The notes under the pieces: model-generated
Seen by the model: the letters and a program-made list of their open reading frames with translations, nothing else
Told to the model about the DNA's origin: nothing
Databases searched by the model: none
Program-made: the position numbers and the translations under genes
Source: JAGVWJ01 sp964588555
GTDB taxonomy: Archaea; Micrarchaeota; Micrarchaeia; Anstonellales; Bilamarchaeaceae
DNA length: 57,379 bases
Assembly (NCBI GenBank): GCA_964588555.1
Contig: CAZPPT010000008.1
Location: 1 to 57,379, forward strand
Direction: 5' to 3'
Shown: positions 18,175 to 27,116 of the stretch, one piece after another
Layout: every line of letters starts with the position of its first letter
Numbering within the stretch: position 1 is the stretch's first letter

Positions 18175-18918
18175 TCAGTTCAGCTTTATGAAGTAGAATG
18201 CGTTTGCCATGTTGCCAATGAGAAGTGCAAGAAGGATTGGCGAATGGATGCCAAATGCAAAGCCGCCAACTGCAATAAGCGCGACAAGTGACCCGTATAT
18301 AAGCTGTGCATTCATTGATCGCGGGGAGGTGCGCGGCTCAACAAGCATAAAAAATGCAAAGAATACCCACGCAAGCGACAGGTCAAGCGCATGATTGATG
18401 TCAAACGGACCGACCGCAAGACTAAAAATAATATACGCAACCATAAATGCAATGCTTGCATAAAGCCGTTTTATCCTCCAGGAGATAAGCAAACCCAAAA
18501 TAAGTACTTCGGGAATCTTGTTTCCCCACCAGACCTCTGCAGGGACAAAAAGAAACGCGATAATCATTGCAATGGCCGCCGGGTTGAATATGTTGTTATT
18601 GTTGTAGCGAACGACATGCTTAAGCACCTGTGCAAGCACGGCGGTTCCGGCGATGTAATAAAGCGGGAGGTTTGGTGAGAAAACAAGCGCAAGGATAAGC
18701 CCGCTGATCGCAGGGCCGTATGACCACCACACCACTTTTTTTGTCTTTGCGTATGTTGCAAGCGAATCGACGGCAACTGAAAGAACAAGTGCGACTGCGG
18801 CAGAGAGAAACGCATCCGTAACTCCTTGGAGGGGCGCATTGATGATGACAAGAAGAACAAGTGAAACAAAAATAACCTGATACGGATTCAATTTCCGCTC
18901 AAATTCCTTTAGGTCCAT
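18175..18918 (-). CDS. RnfD/NqrB-like integral membrane protein
   Basis: 247 residues with eight or nine hydrophobic helices. The motifs NNNIFNPAAIAMI and FFMLVEPRTSPRS correspond to the conserved NPA and DPxTSP segments of RnfD and NqrB, the flavin- and quinone-linked subunits of ion-translocating electron transport complexes. SGLILALVFSPNLPLYYIAG fits the first conserved loop. The other Rnf or Nqr subunits are not in this window. A TATA-like TATATAATA lies near 18939-18948. The threonine that carries covalent FMN in family members has no obvious equivalent, so it may be an orphan member with a different cofactor arrangement. Confidence 0.75.
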   Translation of the reverse strand: MDLKEFERKLNPYQVIFVSLVLLVIINAPLQGVTDAFLSAAVALVLSVAVDSLATYAKTKKVVWWSYGPAISGLILALVFSPNLPLYYIAGTAVLAQVLKHVVRYNNNNIFNPAAIAMIIAFLFVPAEVWWGNKIPEVLILGLLISWRIKRLYASIAFMVAYIIFSLAVGPFDINHALDLSLAWVFFAFFMLVEPRTSPRSMNAQLIYGSLVALIAVGGFAFGIHSPILLALLIGNMANAFYFIKLN

Positions 18919-18954
18919 GGGTGATTTGCATCAGCAAATATTATATACTTGCTG

Positions 18955-21624
18955 CTAACGAATACCCACGTTTGAACGTAAGGTTTTTGACGTGATCCCG
19001 TCGCTGCCTGCGCGGAGGCCTCCGCTCACCAAACCTTGGTACGGTGAGGAATCATCCCTAATAAGAAGACCGGCAAACGCCCCTACCTGTCCATGAGTAT
19101 CATAGGTAAGTAAAAGCTGAAATGGGCCAAGGGTCAATAAACCACCGAGCCCTCCCTCGATGATAGAATGGCCATGCTCATGTTCATCTAGCCGTTCAAA
19201 AACACCACGTGCAATGAGACTTCCATGCAACATGCCGTCCGATGTGCTTATCACGGGGAAAATAATATCCGCGGACAATTCATAGAGCCTTGGGTCATCC
19301 CCGTTTGGGGAAACCGGAATCGTGTTTGTTAGTGCATGGACCTCAAGAAGGGTGCTTGCCGTAGTAAAACCCCGTAAGGGAAGATGCGTTTCAAATAGCA
19401 TTTCGGTTGGACGTGTGGAATCCGTATGCCCGCTTGCATAAAAGAGCGTTCCGCCTCTTGTTTGATAAATCAACTGAACGTGCGCTACTCCGCTTAGGTC
19501 GTTTTCAATGTGCGAACCACCGGAAAGCGAAAGTCCGCCAGTAGCGTCAAGGCGTAGTGTACCTGCGTTTCCGACAAAATAAAGGGCTATGCCTGCCTGG
19601 GCGCTGTCATGAGTGAGAGTACGCCTCGCAAACCCGTCACCGCGGGCAGCATTCAGATGGGAAAAGTCAACAACAAGCTGTATGCCGTCAGTTAGTCGCA
19701 GGGCTGATCCGATGCTCACATGCTCAAGTCCCACCTTTGAACCGTCCAAAAGCGAAAGATGAGTAGTTGAAAGATCGGCTGACACAAGTGCGGCAAGTGT
19801 CTTGTCAGCACGAATTGCAAGCGAGGCGCCAAGTGAGGTAAATGGTTCAAATTCGGGGCGCGGCTCACGATACGTGCCAGCCGGTACGAATATAACTGGT
19901 CCCGCATTGCCTTCTTCAATGGTTTTAATCATTTCAAGAAGCGCGCCAAATTCGTCGAGTGCAGGAAGCTCAGGGAGGGGGACTGAACGTATGGTGCGTT
20001 CATTTTCATACTCAACAATACGGCGGTAGAGATTTGCCGAATCCTCTTTTGTATTCTTACCCATGGCAAGGATCCCCGCAAGGCGGCGTGCCTCTTCTAC
20101 ATCGTCAACTAATAAGTAAAATGTCCCGGCCTTTACAAGGTCTCCGCTTTTTTCTACAGTTTCTGCCAGTTCAAGAATATGGCCACGTATCTCTTTTTTT
20201 TGCCGCCCGTCTTCGCTTGCGTCAAATGCGAGGCCATAATGTTCTGCGGCCTCATCATAATAACCTGCATCTAAGGAATCTTTTGCCTTGCCGATTTCCT
20301 CAAGCACGTATGCCTTTCGGACAAGCGTGCGAAAACGCTCCTGTGCATTTGAACGGACTTCCCCGCGTGCACGAATATCTTCAAAAAGTTTTCCAAACTC
20401 CTCCTTATAGTACGGCGGGAAATCGCCTGCGTATTTGTCAGGATCATCGCCAAGAAGTGCTGCCGCATATGCGATGGACCAAAATTCTGCCTCCCCGGGA
20501 GTTTTTTTCCCGATAGAAACTGCCTGGTCGATTGCATCCTGTGCACGGGATTTTATTTTATTATCCCCAAGATACCGATATGCACGCGCAAAATCAATGG
20601 CCGCATAGGCGTAGGAATCCTCGGCGCCAGCTGCGTCCGAATATGCACGCCCCTCTGCAGTCTGATACATCTCCTCTGCCCGTTCGATATACTTAGCTGC
20701 GACAAGGCGTTCGATAAGGGAGTGAAGCTCAAGCCTATAAGCTTTTTTATCCCCGTTCTCCATAACCCGTGCAAATAGATCCCCAAACAAGTCACGGCCT
20801 ACTGAAGGAAGACGTTCAACGATCGCTTGTACCTGTTCAGCCATATCAAGAAGCGCATAAATATAGCCTGCGTAAATGCCCGTCTCATCGTTCATCTGCC
20901 CTAATGCATCAAGCGCCTGTTGCCTATATGCAACGTTTTCCGTAAGCTCGTACGCCTGTGCAAAATGCCGTGCGGCATCAAAATACCGTTGGATGCTTCC
21001 TTCCGTACCGCTCTCCTGGATACGCTTTGCTTCTGCAAGCGCCCGCTCGGCAGCAGCCTGAAGGTCTGTTACAGGGATAGTTTCATAAATCCGTGAACGT
21101 AAATTGGCTTGTTCAATTTCATCGCCTTTTCCTTCAATAATCCCCTTTACCCGACCCTTCTTGTCTTGAGGGTCAAGAGCGAGATAAATCCGGCCTGCGA
21201 CTTCGGGGCTCCGCCTTTTCACCAAAGATGCAATGGCCAACGCCTCTTTTTCGTATTTTGGATCCCCAGTCAAGCTGAACGCATCAGAATATAAAAGACC
21301 TGCCCGCAGAAGGTACAGAAGCCGTTCCTGTTCGTTTTCTGCCTCCTTGCTTCGCTCCCGAAGGCGGTTGGCATGGTGGGCCTTTCGCTGTGCCTCTTCT
21401 TTCTTATGTACGGCATGCGGATCCGCCGGCATTTCCTGGGCAGAGCCAGCACGAAGTGAGAAAAATGCGGGTTTCGAAGGGCTTGAAAAAAAACAAAGTG
21501 CGGCAGTGCCAATGGTGATAAATGCATGTGCAGTTTTCATGAACATGCGCTCCGTAAACGTGGGACGCCTAAAGGGGATTTCGTGCCGGGCAGGGCTCGC
21601 AGTCTTAAATGGTAAAAGATGCAT
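18955..21624 (-). CDS. Secreted TPR protein with beta-rich C-terminal domain
   Basis: 889 residues from the ATG at 21624, which lies 25 bp from a TATA-like ATTTATAAAT; an ATG at 21540 gives a more classical signal peptide (MKTAHAFITIGTAALCFF). Residues of roughly 90-580 are TPR-like helix pairs (many YAxAxDFARAYRYLGD-type units). The last 310 residues change character: alternating hydrophobic and polar strands rich in Gly, Ser, Thr and Leu, such as AGIALYFVGNAGTLRLDAT and LHGSLIARGVFERL, with turns like those of beta-barrels or beta-helices. No known catalytic motif. A surface or S-layer associated role is inference. Confidence 0.7.
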   Translation of the reverse strand: MHLLPFKTASPARHEIPFRRPTFTERMFMKTAHAFITIGTAALCFFSSPSKPAFFSLRAGSAQEMPADPHAVHKKEEAQRKAHHANRLRERSKEAENEQERLLYLLRAGLLYSDAFSLTGDPKYEKEALAIASLVKRRSPEVAGRIYLALDPQDKKGRVKGIIEGKGDEIEQANLRSRIYETIPVTDLQAAAERALAEAKRIQESGTEGSIQRYFDAARHFAQAYELTENVAYRQQALDALGQMNDETGIYAGYIYALLDMAEQVQAIVERLPSVGRDLFGDLFARVMENGDKKAYRLELHSLIERLVAAKYIERAEEMYQTAEGRAYSDAAGAEDSYAYAAIDFARAYRYLGDNKIKSRAQDAIDQAVSIGKKTPGEAEFWSIAYAAALLGDDPDKYAGDFPPYYKEEFGKLFEDIRARGEVRSNAQERFRTLVRKAYVLEEIGKAKDSLDAGYYDEAAEHYGLAFDASEDGRQKKEIRGHILELAETVEKSGDLVKAGTFYLLVDDVEEARRLAGILAMGKNTKEDSANLYRRIVEYENERTIRSVPLPELPALDEFGALLEMIKTIEEGNAGPVIFVPAGTYREPRPEFEPFTSLGASLAIRADKTLAALVSADLSTTHLSLLDGSKVGLEHVSIGSALRLTDGIQLVVDFSHLNAARGDGFARRTLTHDSAQAGIALYFVGNAGTLRLDATGGLSLSGGSHIENDLSGVAHVQLIYQTRGGTLFYASGHTDSTRPTEMLFETHLPLRGFTTASTLLEVHALTNTIPVSPNGDDPRLYELSADIIFPVISTSDGMLHGSLIARGVFERLDEHEHGHSIIEGGLGGLLTLGPFQLLLTYDTHGQVGAFAGLLIRDDSSPYQGLVSGGLRAGSDGITSKTLRSNVGIR

Positions 21625-21747
21625 AATGTTATTTAATCTACAACAATTTATAAATGCTTGTTTCAGACGGAAAATAAATAAGAAAAAACGCAAATAGGTT
21701 ATCTCCATCCACGTTTTTCCATCTATTTCTCCTGTGGACAAAACTGT

Positions 21748-22854
21748 CTAAGCGCGCCAACCGCGCTTATCCATCGCATCCAAGACGCGCTCTTTTGCAA
21801 GGTCAAGTGCAGCTGCGCGCGTATCATGGCCCTTCGTCCGCTCGAGGACAAGGCGGGTGTTGCGCGTAATCTTATTTTCAACAATTTTAAACATCTCCTG
21901 CTCAGTGTATCCCCGCCATTCACAGTAGCTTGAAATGACGCCGCCGGCATTTGCGACAAAATCGGGGACAATCGTTATGCCCCTCTTCATGAGTACCTTC
22001 TCGATTTCGTATTCCATAGGTATGTTTGCTGCCTCTACGATGACCTTTGCCTTGACGCTCTGGACATTTTGGGCATGAATTACATTTGGCCGGGCACCTG
22101 GGATAAGCACATCAACGGAGAGCCCAAACAAGTCCTCCGGCTTAAGGACCTTTGTTTTCCCATCCTTGTAGGCAGTAACGGTTCCGTCCTTTGATTTTGC
22201 CTCCATTAATTTCTGGTAATCAAGACCGGTTTCGCAATAAATCGTTCCCTTCGAATCGCTGACTGCGACGATTTTCATCCCCTTTTCATATAAAAACTTC
22301 ATGGTGAAGGTACCTACGTTTCCAAACCCTTCAAGTGCAACAGTGGCACCAGACACAGGAACCTTTGCAAATTCCGCCGCTGCAAGCGTTGCAAGATGTA
22401 CCCCAAACCCTGTGCTGCCCAATTCATGGGGAAGCCCACCAAGCGAAGTCGGCTTGCCGGTGGATGCATCCGGACGACCGACTTCATCTGCGATATACGC
22501 CATTTCCCGTTCAGTCGTATTTATATCAGGACCTGCGATGTATTGTTCCGGGATGACACACCGCAATTTTTGCGCGAATGCGCGCATAAACGCTTCCTTG
22601 TTTACTTTTTTTGGGTCGCCCCTGATTCCCGCCTTTGCACCGCCAAACGGAAGGTCTGCAAGCGCATTCTTCCATGTCATTGCACGGGCAAGCCCAAAGA
22701 CCTCTTCACGCGTTATGTCGGGCACAAATCTGATGCCGCCCTTCCCAGGGCCGCGGGCCGTGTTGTCTATAACGACTACCCCCCACATGCCGGTTTTCTG
22801 GTCATATACTTCAAATACCCGCTCTGGCCCGAACTCATCATGTTTAATAGTCAC
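21748..22854 (-). CDS. gdhA: Glutamate dehydrogenase (Glu/Leu/Phe/Val family)
   Basis: 368 residues. Interconverts glutamate and 2-oxoglutarate plus ammonia. Catalytic and substrate residues appear in GGIRFVPD, KNALADLPFGGAKAGI (catalytic Lys) and AGPDINTTEREM. The Rossmann motif is ALEGFGNVGT near residue 176. It is about 50 residues shorter at the N-terminus than typical hexameric GDH. The start is a GTG with GGTGATC two bases upstream; no in-frame ATG precedes the conserved region. A TATA-like ATTTATAATT lies near 22905-22915. Coenzyme preference is not decided here. Confidence 0.92.
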   Translation of the reverse strand: MTIKHDEFGPERVFEVYDQKTGMWGVVVIDNTARGPGKGGIRFVPDITREEVFGLARAMTWKNALADLPFGGAKAGIRGDPKKVNKEAFMRAFAQKLRCVIPEQYIAGPDINTTEREMAYIADEVGRPDASTGKPTSLGGLPHELGSTGFGVHLATLAAAEFAKVPVSGATVALEGFGNVGTFTMKFLYEKGMKIVAVSDSKGTIYCETGLDYQKLMEAKSKDGTVTAYKDGKTKVLKPEDLFGLSVDVLIPGARPNVIHAQNVQSVKAKVIVEAANIPMEYEIEKVLMKRGITIVPDFVANAGGVISSYCEWRGYTEQEMFKIVENKITRNTRLVLERTKGHDTRAAALDLAKERVLDAMDKRGWRA

Positions 22855-22920
22855 AAGATCACCAACAACTATCCGATAATAAGTAGACGTATTATAAGAG
22901 GAGAAATTATAAATGTTACT

Positions 22921-22958
22921 TTAAAAAATAAAAAATAAAAAAGAAGGATTACCTTCTT
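22921..22958 (-). terminator. Hairpin plus T-rich terminator
   Basis: On the minus strand AAGAAGG-TAAT-CCTTCTT forms a hairpin overlapping the stop of the small membrane protein gene, followed by three runs of T separated by single A residues (22921-22940 on the plus strand is the A-rich complement). This fits an intrinsic archaeal terminator that also separates the gene from the gdhA promoter. Confidence 0.6.
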
Positions 22959-23401
22959 CTTACTGTTTTCTTTCCTGCTACCATCATACCAGCCGGCAGT
23001 TCAACCGTTTCCACCATACTTGATTCTTCTTGCCTTGATGCCATCTGGTAGACATAGATCAGCGCAACAACGAGCGCGGCAGGTGCAACGAATACTGCAA
23101 CTGCGCCAAGGAACCGGCTTACCCCGGCCTCCAATCCCGCAAGCGGACCAACGAACACCGGCTCAAGCGAATTGCTGATGCTTTGGAACCCAAGTAACGC
23201 AATCGAAGCAATCAAAAAGCCCGGCGCTTCTTTCGGATTTATGTTCATAAGCCCAACAAGCAATCCCAGTATTGCCAATACAACATAAATTGCTGCCAGA
23301 TTTGCAGTAATTGCGGGCACCAAGCCTGCAAGCAACCCAACTGCAAGCGCGATCAGCACACCTGCGACAAACAATATTTCACCTAATTTTGAGTCTCCCA
23401 T
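22949..23401 (-). CDS. Small four-helix membrane protein
   Basis: 150 residues from the ATG at 23401, chosen because AGGTGATTTG directly precedes it; an in-frame ATG eight codons upstream lacks a site. Four hydrophobic segments are seen (ILFVAGVLIALAVGLLAGLV, IYVVLAILGLLVGLM, FLIASIALLGFQSI, VAVFVAPAALVVALIYVYQM), then a basic tail ending KKTVRRR. I do not recognise a named family with confidence. It probably sits in the cytoplasmic membrane. Followed by a hairpin terminator and then gdhA in the same direction, which has its own promoter. Confidence 0.75.
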   Translation of the reverse strand: MGDSKLGEILFVAGVLIALAVGLLAGLVPAITANLAAIYVVLAILGLLVGLMNINPKEAPGFLIASIALLGFQSISNSLEPVFVGPLAGLEAGVSRFLGAVAVFVAPAALVVALIYVYQMASRQEESSMVETVELPAGMMVAGKKTVRRR

Positions 23402-23878
23402 CAAATCACCTGACAACATCACCACTCAGGTGGAAGTCCCTTAAGGGACTTCGTGTTGTCTTTCGATTTTCAATGGGTATCTCGATCAACTAACCTTTAT
23501 AAACGTTTCTCCCGACTTTATGACGATAAACGGATTTTCTGGCGTTTTTAGCTATTTTTATTGATAAATAGCCACTTTTTATGGATTTTTAACCATTCAT
23601 TTTTCATTTTGGGTGTGTAATTATAAACTTTTTAACTTGTCAAAGTGATCCGAGGTTCTTTCATGCATGGGATTGTGCGATTGGGTTTGACTGGAACTCA
23701 AGCGGCGTCACGACAACTACCACAGGTACGCTCAAGGAAGCGGCAATAAAGGGAATGGCGATCTGCGCGGGTTTGGAATAAATTCGCGCGGAATTGAAAA
23801 GATGCAATACGCGAGTCGGTAAAACAAAACTTAATGATGGCGAGGTAGGAAAAACGCAAGCGGCTTATGCAGTTTTAA
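23402..23878. other. Gene-poor spacer with TATA box and possible decayed reading frame
   Basis: No complete gene is seen. The minus-strand membrane protein promoter occupies the part near 23500. On the plus strand a TATA-like TTATAAAC lies at 23621-23628. Downstream, from about 23665, one frame reads AWDCAIGFDWNSSG, continues through TLKEAAIKGMAICAGLE, hits a TAA at about 23779-23781, then continues in the same frame with LKRCNTRVGKTKLNDGEVGK. Composition is protein-like on both sides of the stop. It could be a broken gene or an RNA with small hairpins (AATTC-GCGCG-GAATT near 23780-23795). The case for either is weak. Confidence 0.3.
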
Positions 23879-25456
23879 TTATTTTTTTCTTAAACCGGGA
23901 TTTTCGGCCCTTTCAGTCCCATACGGCTGAAGTGAACTGTTTGCGGGCCCGTTGGTTACCTCGCCCATACAACTAAAGCGCGAACCATGGCAGGGACAGT
24001 CAAATGTCTTTTCAGTCCGATTCCACCTCACCACACATTTAAGGTGTGGGCAAATTGCAGAAAATTTGTGGACGGTTCCTTTTTCATCCTTATATATCGC
24101 AATCTTATTGACTCCTTCCTGCACTATTTTTCCTTCCCCTTTTACAAGCAGCCGCCCTTTTTCTTCTTTCAACAAATCAACATATTGTTTTGCCACATTT
24201 ATGTTTTCTTCTAAAAACTCCTTTGCAGCCATAACACTTTTTCTTGACGGGTCATAAAGCGATGCCCATGGATTTTTGTTTCCAAGAATTAAATCACTGA
24301 TGAGCATTCCTGCAATTGTTCCGTGGGTCATACCGTTTCCTGAGTCGCCAGTTGCAAGGTAGGTGTTTTTCGACCCTGGGCTTAATCCAATAAAGGCTAA
24401 ATAGTCAATTGGTTCAACAACTTGTCCTGACCACAAATATGCAATTTTTTTGATGGAAAAACGGTTTTTCGCCCATGTTTCAAGCTTCTTAAAGCGGTTT
24501 TTGCCATCGTTTGCCTGGCCAGTCTTATGGTCTTCGCCGCCAACAATCAAAAGGTCAAGCTCTTTGTTATACGGCTGAGTGCGGGCGTAGTGGTATGCAT
24601 TTGCGCCGGATGAAGTGCTTTTAGCAGTATCCCAATAGAGTGCCCTAGGCACTGAATCTTTTTTGATGAGTGCCCCAATCACATACGTCCGATAGGGCGC
24701 CTGCTTTGTATGCATGGTGACAGTCGTATGGACAGGCACGTTAGTCGCAACAACTACGGAATGCGCATTTATTTTATACCCGTCCCCACTACTAATCCCA
24801 TTCTCATCGATTTTTTCTGCATGCGTTTCTGTGAAAATTTTTCCCCCTTTGTTTACAATTGCTTTTGCGAGCCCGGCAAGGTATTTAAGCGGATGAAATT
24901 GCCCCTGATTTGGGAAACATAAACATTTGCCCGTATCAAATGAACCAAGGGGCGCCTTATCCACTAATCTAACTTCAGTAAAACCGATTCGTTGAAATGT
25001 CGCCAGTTCGTCATCTAAAACGTTCTCTTTATCTTTTTCCCCTAAAAACAAGTAACCGTTCATTCGTTCAAAGTCGCATTCGATTTTTTCTGTCCGTACG
25101 ATGCGTTCAATCGCATCAATTGCCTGTTTATGGCTCTCACCTGCGAGTCGCGCACCATCCTGCCCATATATTTTTTCTAGGTTAAAAAACCGGTCATCTA
25201 ATGCCCAGGCAAGGTGCGCAGTAGTCCTTCCGGTCTCGCCGCTTCCGATAAACCCGTCTTCAACTACCGCCACATTTTTGCCTGCCTCGGTAAGAAAATA
25301 CGCAACACTCAGTCCGGCAATACCTGCCCCAACAATAACGACATCGACCGATAGGTCTTCACTAAGAGGTTTGAATTTAAGAACGAGACGTGCATCGTAC
25401 CACGGCGGACTCGTGGATCCGGAACTCTGGAGCGGCACTCGTATGTCACTTTTCAT
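23879..25456 (-). CDS. FAD-dependent oxidoreductase fused to a Rieske domain
   Basis: 525 residues. The N-terminal DAO-type FAD domain has VVIVGAGIAGLSVAYFL and the following GSGETGRTTAHL near residue 70. A substrate domain runs to about residue 390, with the second FAD segment YLATGDSGNGMTHGTIAG. After a helical linker, the last 75 residues are a Rieske [2Fe-2S] domain with both ligand pairs: CPHLKC and CPCHGSRF. The fusion links an amine or alcohol oxidation site to an iron-sulfur cluster. Substrate is unknown. A single-gene unit upstream of the aquaporin in minus-strand order. Confidence 0.9.
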   Translation of the reverse strand: MKSDIRVPLQSSGSTSPPWYDARLVLKFKPLSEDLSVDVVIVGAGIAGLSVAYFLTEAGKNVAVVEDGFIGSGETGRTTAHLAWALDDRFFNLEKIYGQDGARLAGESHKQAIDAIERIVRTEKIECDFERMNGYLFLGEKDKENVLDDELATFQRIGFTEVRLVDKAPLGSFDTGKCLCFPNQGQFHPLKYLAGLAKAIVNKGGKIFTETHAEKIDENGISSGDGYKINAHSVVVATNVPVHTTVTMHTKQAPYRTYVIGALIKKDSVPRALYWDTAKSTSSGANAYHYARTQPYNKELDLLIVGGEDHKTGQANDGKNRFKKLETWAKNRFSIKKIAYLWSGQVVEPIDYLAFIGLSPGSKNTYLATGDSGNGMTHGTIAGMLISDLILGNKNPWASLYDPSRKSVMAAKEFLEENINVAKQYVDLLKEEKGRLLVKGEGKIVQEGVNKIAIYKDEKGTVHKFSAICPHLKCVVRWNRTEKTFDCPCHGSRFSCMGEVTNGPANSSLQPYGTERAENPGLRKK

Positions 25457-25533
25457 TGAGTCACTAGGTTTACTTGTAGGCTAATTAGGGCATTTTGAGT
25501 ATTTAAACGTTGGTTTTGATACTTCTGTTTTTT

Positions 25534-26196
25534 CTACCTCTTCTCCAAAAACAACTTCTCATACACCAGACTGGCAACGATTGCACCGATGAGGGGGCCG
25601 ATCCAGTAAATCAATTGCGGCTCCCAGACGCCGCTTGCAAGTGCAGGGCCAAATGCCCGTGCGGGGTTCATTGCCGCACCAGTTTGCGAGCCTCCCAAAA
25701 GAATATCAAAGATTAGTACTGAGCCGATGGCAAATCCAAATATTCCGGATGGTGCCTGCTTGTTTACTGCAACGCCATAGATGACAAAGACAAGAAAAAA
25801 CGTAAGTACTGCTTCCAGAACGATGCCAAAGGCAAGGGGGATGTTTGTCGGAAAGCCGTACAATTGGAAGTTTGACGCACCCGGAAACAAAAATAATAAT
25901 AAAAATCCCGCAAGACTTGCGCCGACGAGTTGGGAAATTATATAAGCCCCGGCTTCGCCAAATCTGATCCTTTTATTGACAAGCATTGCAATTGTCACTG
26001 CGGGGTTAAAGTGCGCGCCGCTTACGTGCGCAAGCGAATAGATCATGGTCATAAGGACAAGCCCGTGGGCAAGGGCGATGCCTACCAGGCTTACGATTCC
26101 GCCCGCAATCCCGTGGACAAGAACGGCACCCGCACCGATAAAAACAAGACCGAACGTTCCGATAAATTCAGAAAGACACTTTTTGTAATCTACCAT
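25534..26196 (-). CDS. Aquaporin / glycerol facilitator (MIP family)
   Basis: 220 residues, six membrane helices and both half-helix motifs: HFNPAVTIAM near residue 60 and MNPARAFGPALASG near residue 175. The Arg after the second NPA, part of the selectivity filter, is present. The chain is short with tight loops, as in archaeal water channels, but water and glycerol transport cannot be told apart by eye. Confidence 0.92.
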   Translation of the reverse strand: MVDYKKCLSEFIGTFGLVFIGAGAVLVHGIAGGIVSLVGIALAHGLVLMTMIYSLAHVSGAHFNPAVTIAMLVNKRIRFGEAGAYIISQLVGASLAGFLLLFLFPGASNFQLYGFPTNIPLAFGIVLEAVLTFFLVFVIYGVAVNKQAPSGIFGFAIGSVLIFDILLGGSQTGAAMNPARAFGPALASGVWEPQLIYWIGPLIGAIVASLVYEKLFLEKR

Positions 26197-26255
26197 GCCA
26201 TGTATCTAAATAAGAGACCTTAAAAAACTACATGAAATAAGGTAAATGGATAGGT

Positions 26256-27026
26256 ATGGGAAATCGCATAATGGCAATAATTTGTTTTATGCTCCTCATT
26301 GCCGGTTGCACATCCAAAACATGGTATAAACCACCTCCTGGCGCGACATGGCACTGGCAGCTTTCCGAAAGAATAGATACAAGCGAGAACAGGGACATAT
26401 ACGATATCGACCTATTCAATACGCCGCAAGGCACCATTGATGACCTACATGTACGGGGCATAAAGGTTATTTGCTATTTTTCTGCCGGAACTGTTGAAGC
26501 GCATCGAAAGGACGCAAACGAGTTTCCAAAATCAGTAATCGGAAACGCATTAGGTGAATGGCCTGACGAACAATGGCTTGACATTTCAAGATTTGAAGAG
26601 TTTAGGGCAGTAATGGAAGAACGTCTTGACCTTGCGGCATCAAAAAAATGTGACGGCGTAGAGCCGGATAATGTAGATGCATATATCCACGAAACGGGGT
26701 TTAATCTAACCTATGAGCACCAACTAAAATACAATAAATGGCTTGCACAAGAGGCACATGAACGGGGACTTTCAATCGGCCTCAAAAATGACCTTGACCA
26801 GATCCCTGAGCTTGTCGGGCATTTTGATTTTGCCGTCAATGAGCAATGCTTTGAGCATAATGAATGCGAAAAACTGCTCCCTTTTATCCGTGCACAGAAG
26901 GCAGTATTTGGTGCAGAATATACCGGGGAATGGTTGGAAGTCTGCAGCGACGCAAACCGGTTAAATTTCAGCTGGATCATGGCTGAACGCGATTTAAACG
27001 GTTTGACAACGTCCTGTAGCAGATAA
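26256..27026 (+). CDS. Endo-alpha-1,4-polygalactosaminidase-like lipoprotein (GH114)
   Basis: 256 residues. The N-terminal signal ends in the lipobox LLIAGC, so the enzyme is lipid-anchored outside the cell. The mature part has the GH114 pattern: TWHWQLSERID, IYDIDLFNT, GIKVICYFSAGTVE and CDGVEPDNVDAY, containing the acidic residues expected at the ends of a TIM-barrel sheet. GH114 members cleave galactosamine-rich polysaccharides. In this genome it may act on its own or a partner's exopolysaccharide (inference). Confidence 0.82.
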   Translation: MGNRIMAIICFMLLIAGCTSKTWYKPPPGATWHWQLSERIDTSENRDIYDIDLFNTPQGTIDDLHVRGIKVICYFSAGTVEAHRKDANEFPKSVIGNALGEWPDEQWLDISRFEEFRAVMEERLDLAASKKCDGVEPDNVDAYIHETGFNLTYEHQLKYNKWLAQEAHERGLSIGLKNDLDQIPELVGHFDFAVNEQCFEHNECEKLLPFIRAQKAVFGAEYTGEWLEVCSDANRLNFSWIMAERDLNGLTTSCSR

Positions 27027-27116
27027 AAGAGGAATTTACACGAGCAAAACCTTTTTAATTCAAATGGAACACATATTCTATACTATCTTCTATTAGCAGT
27101 ATTGATGGTGATCATA

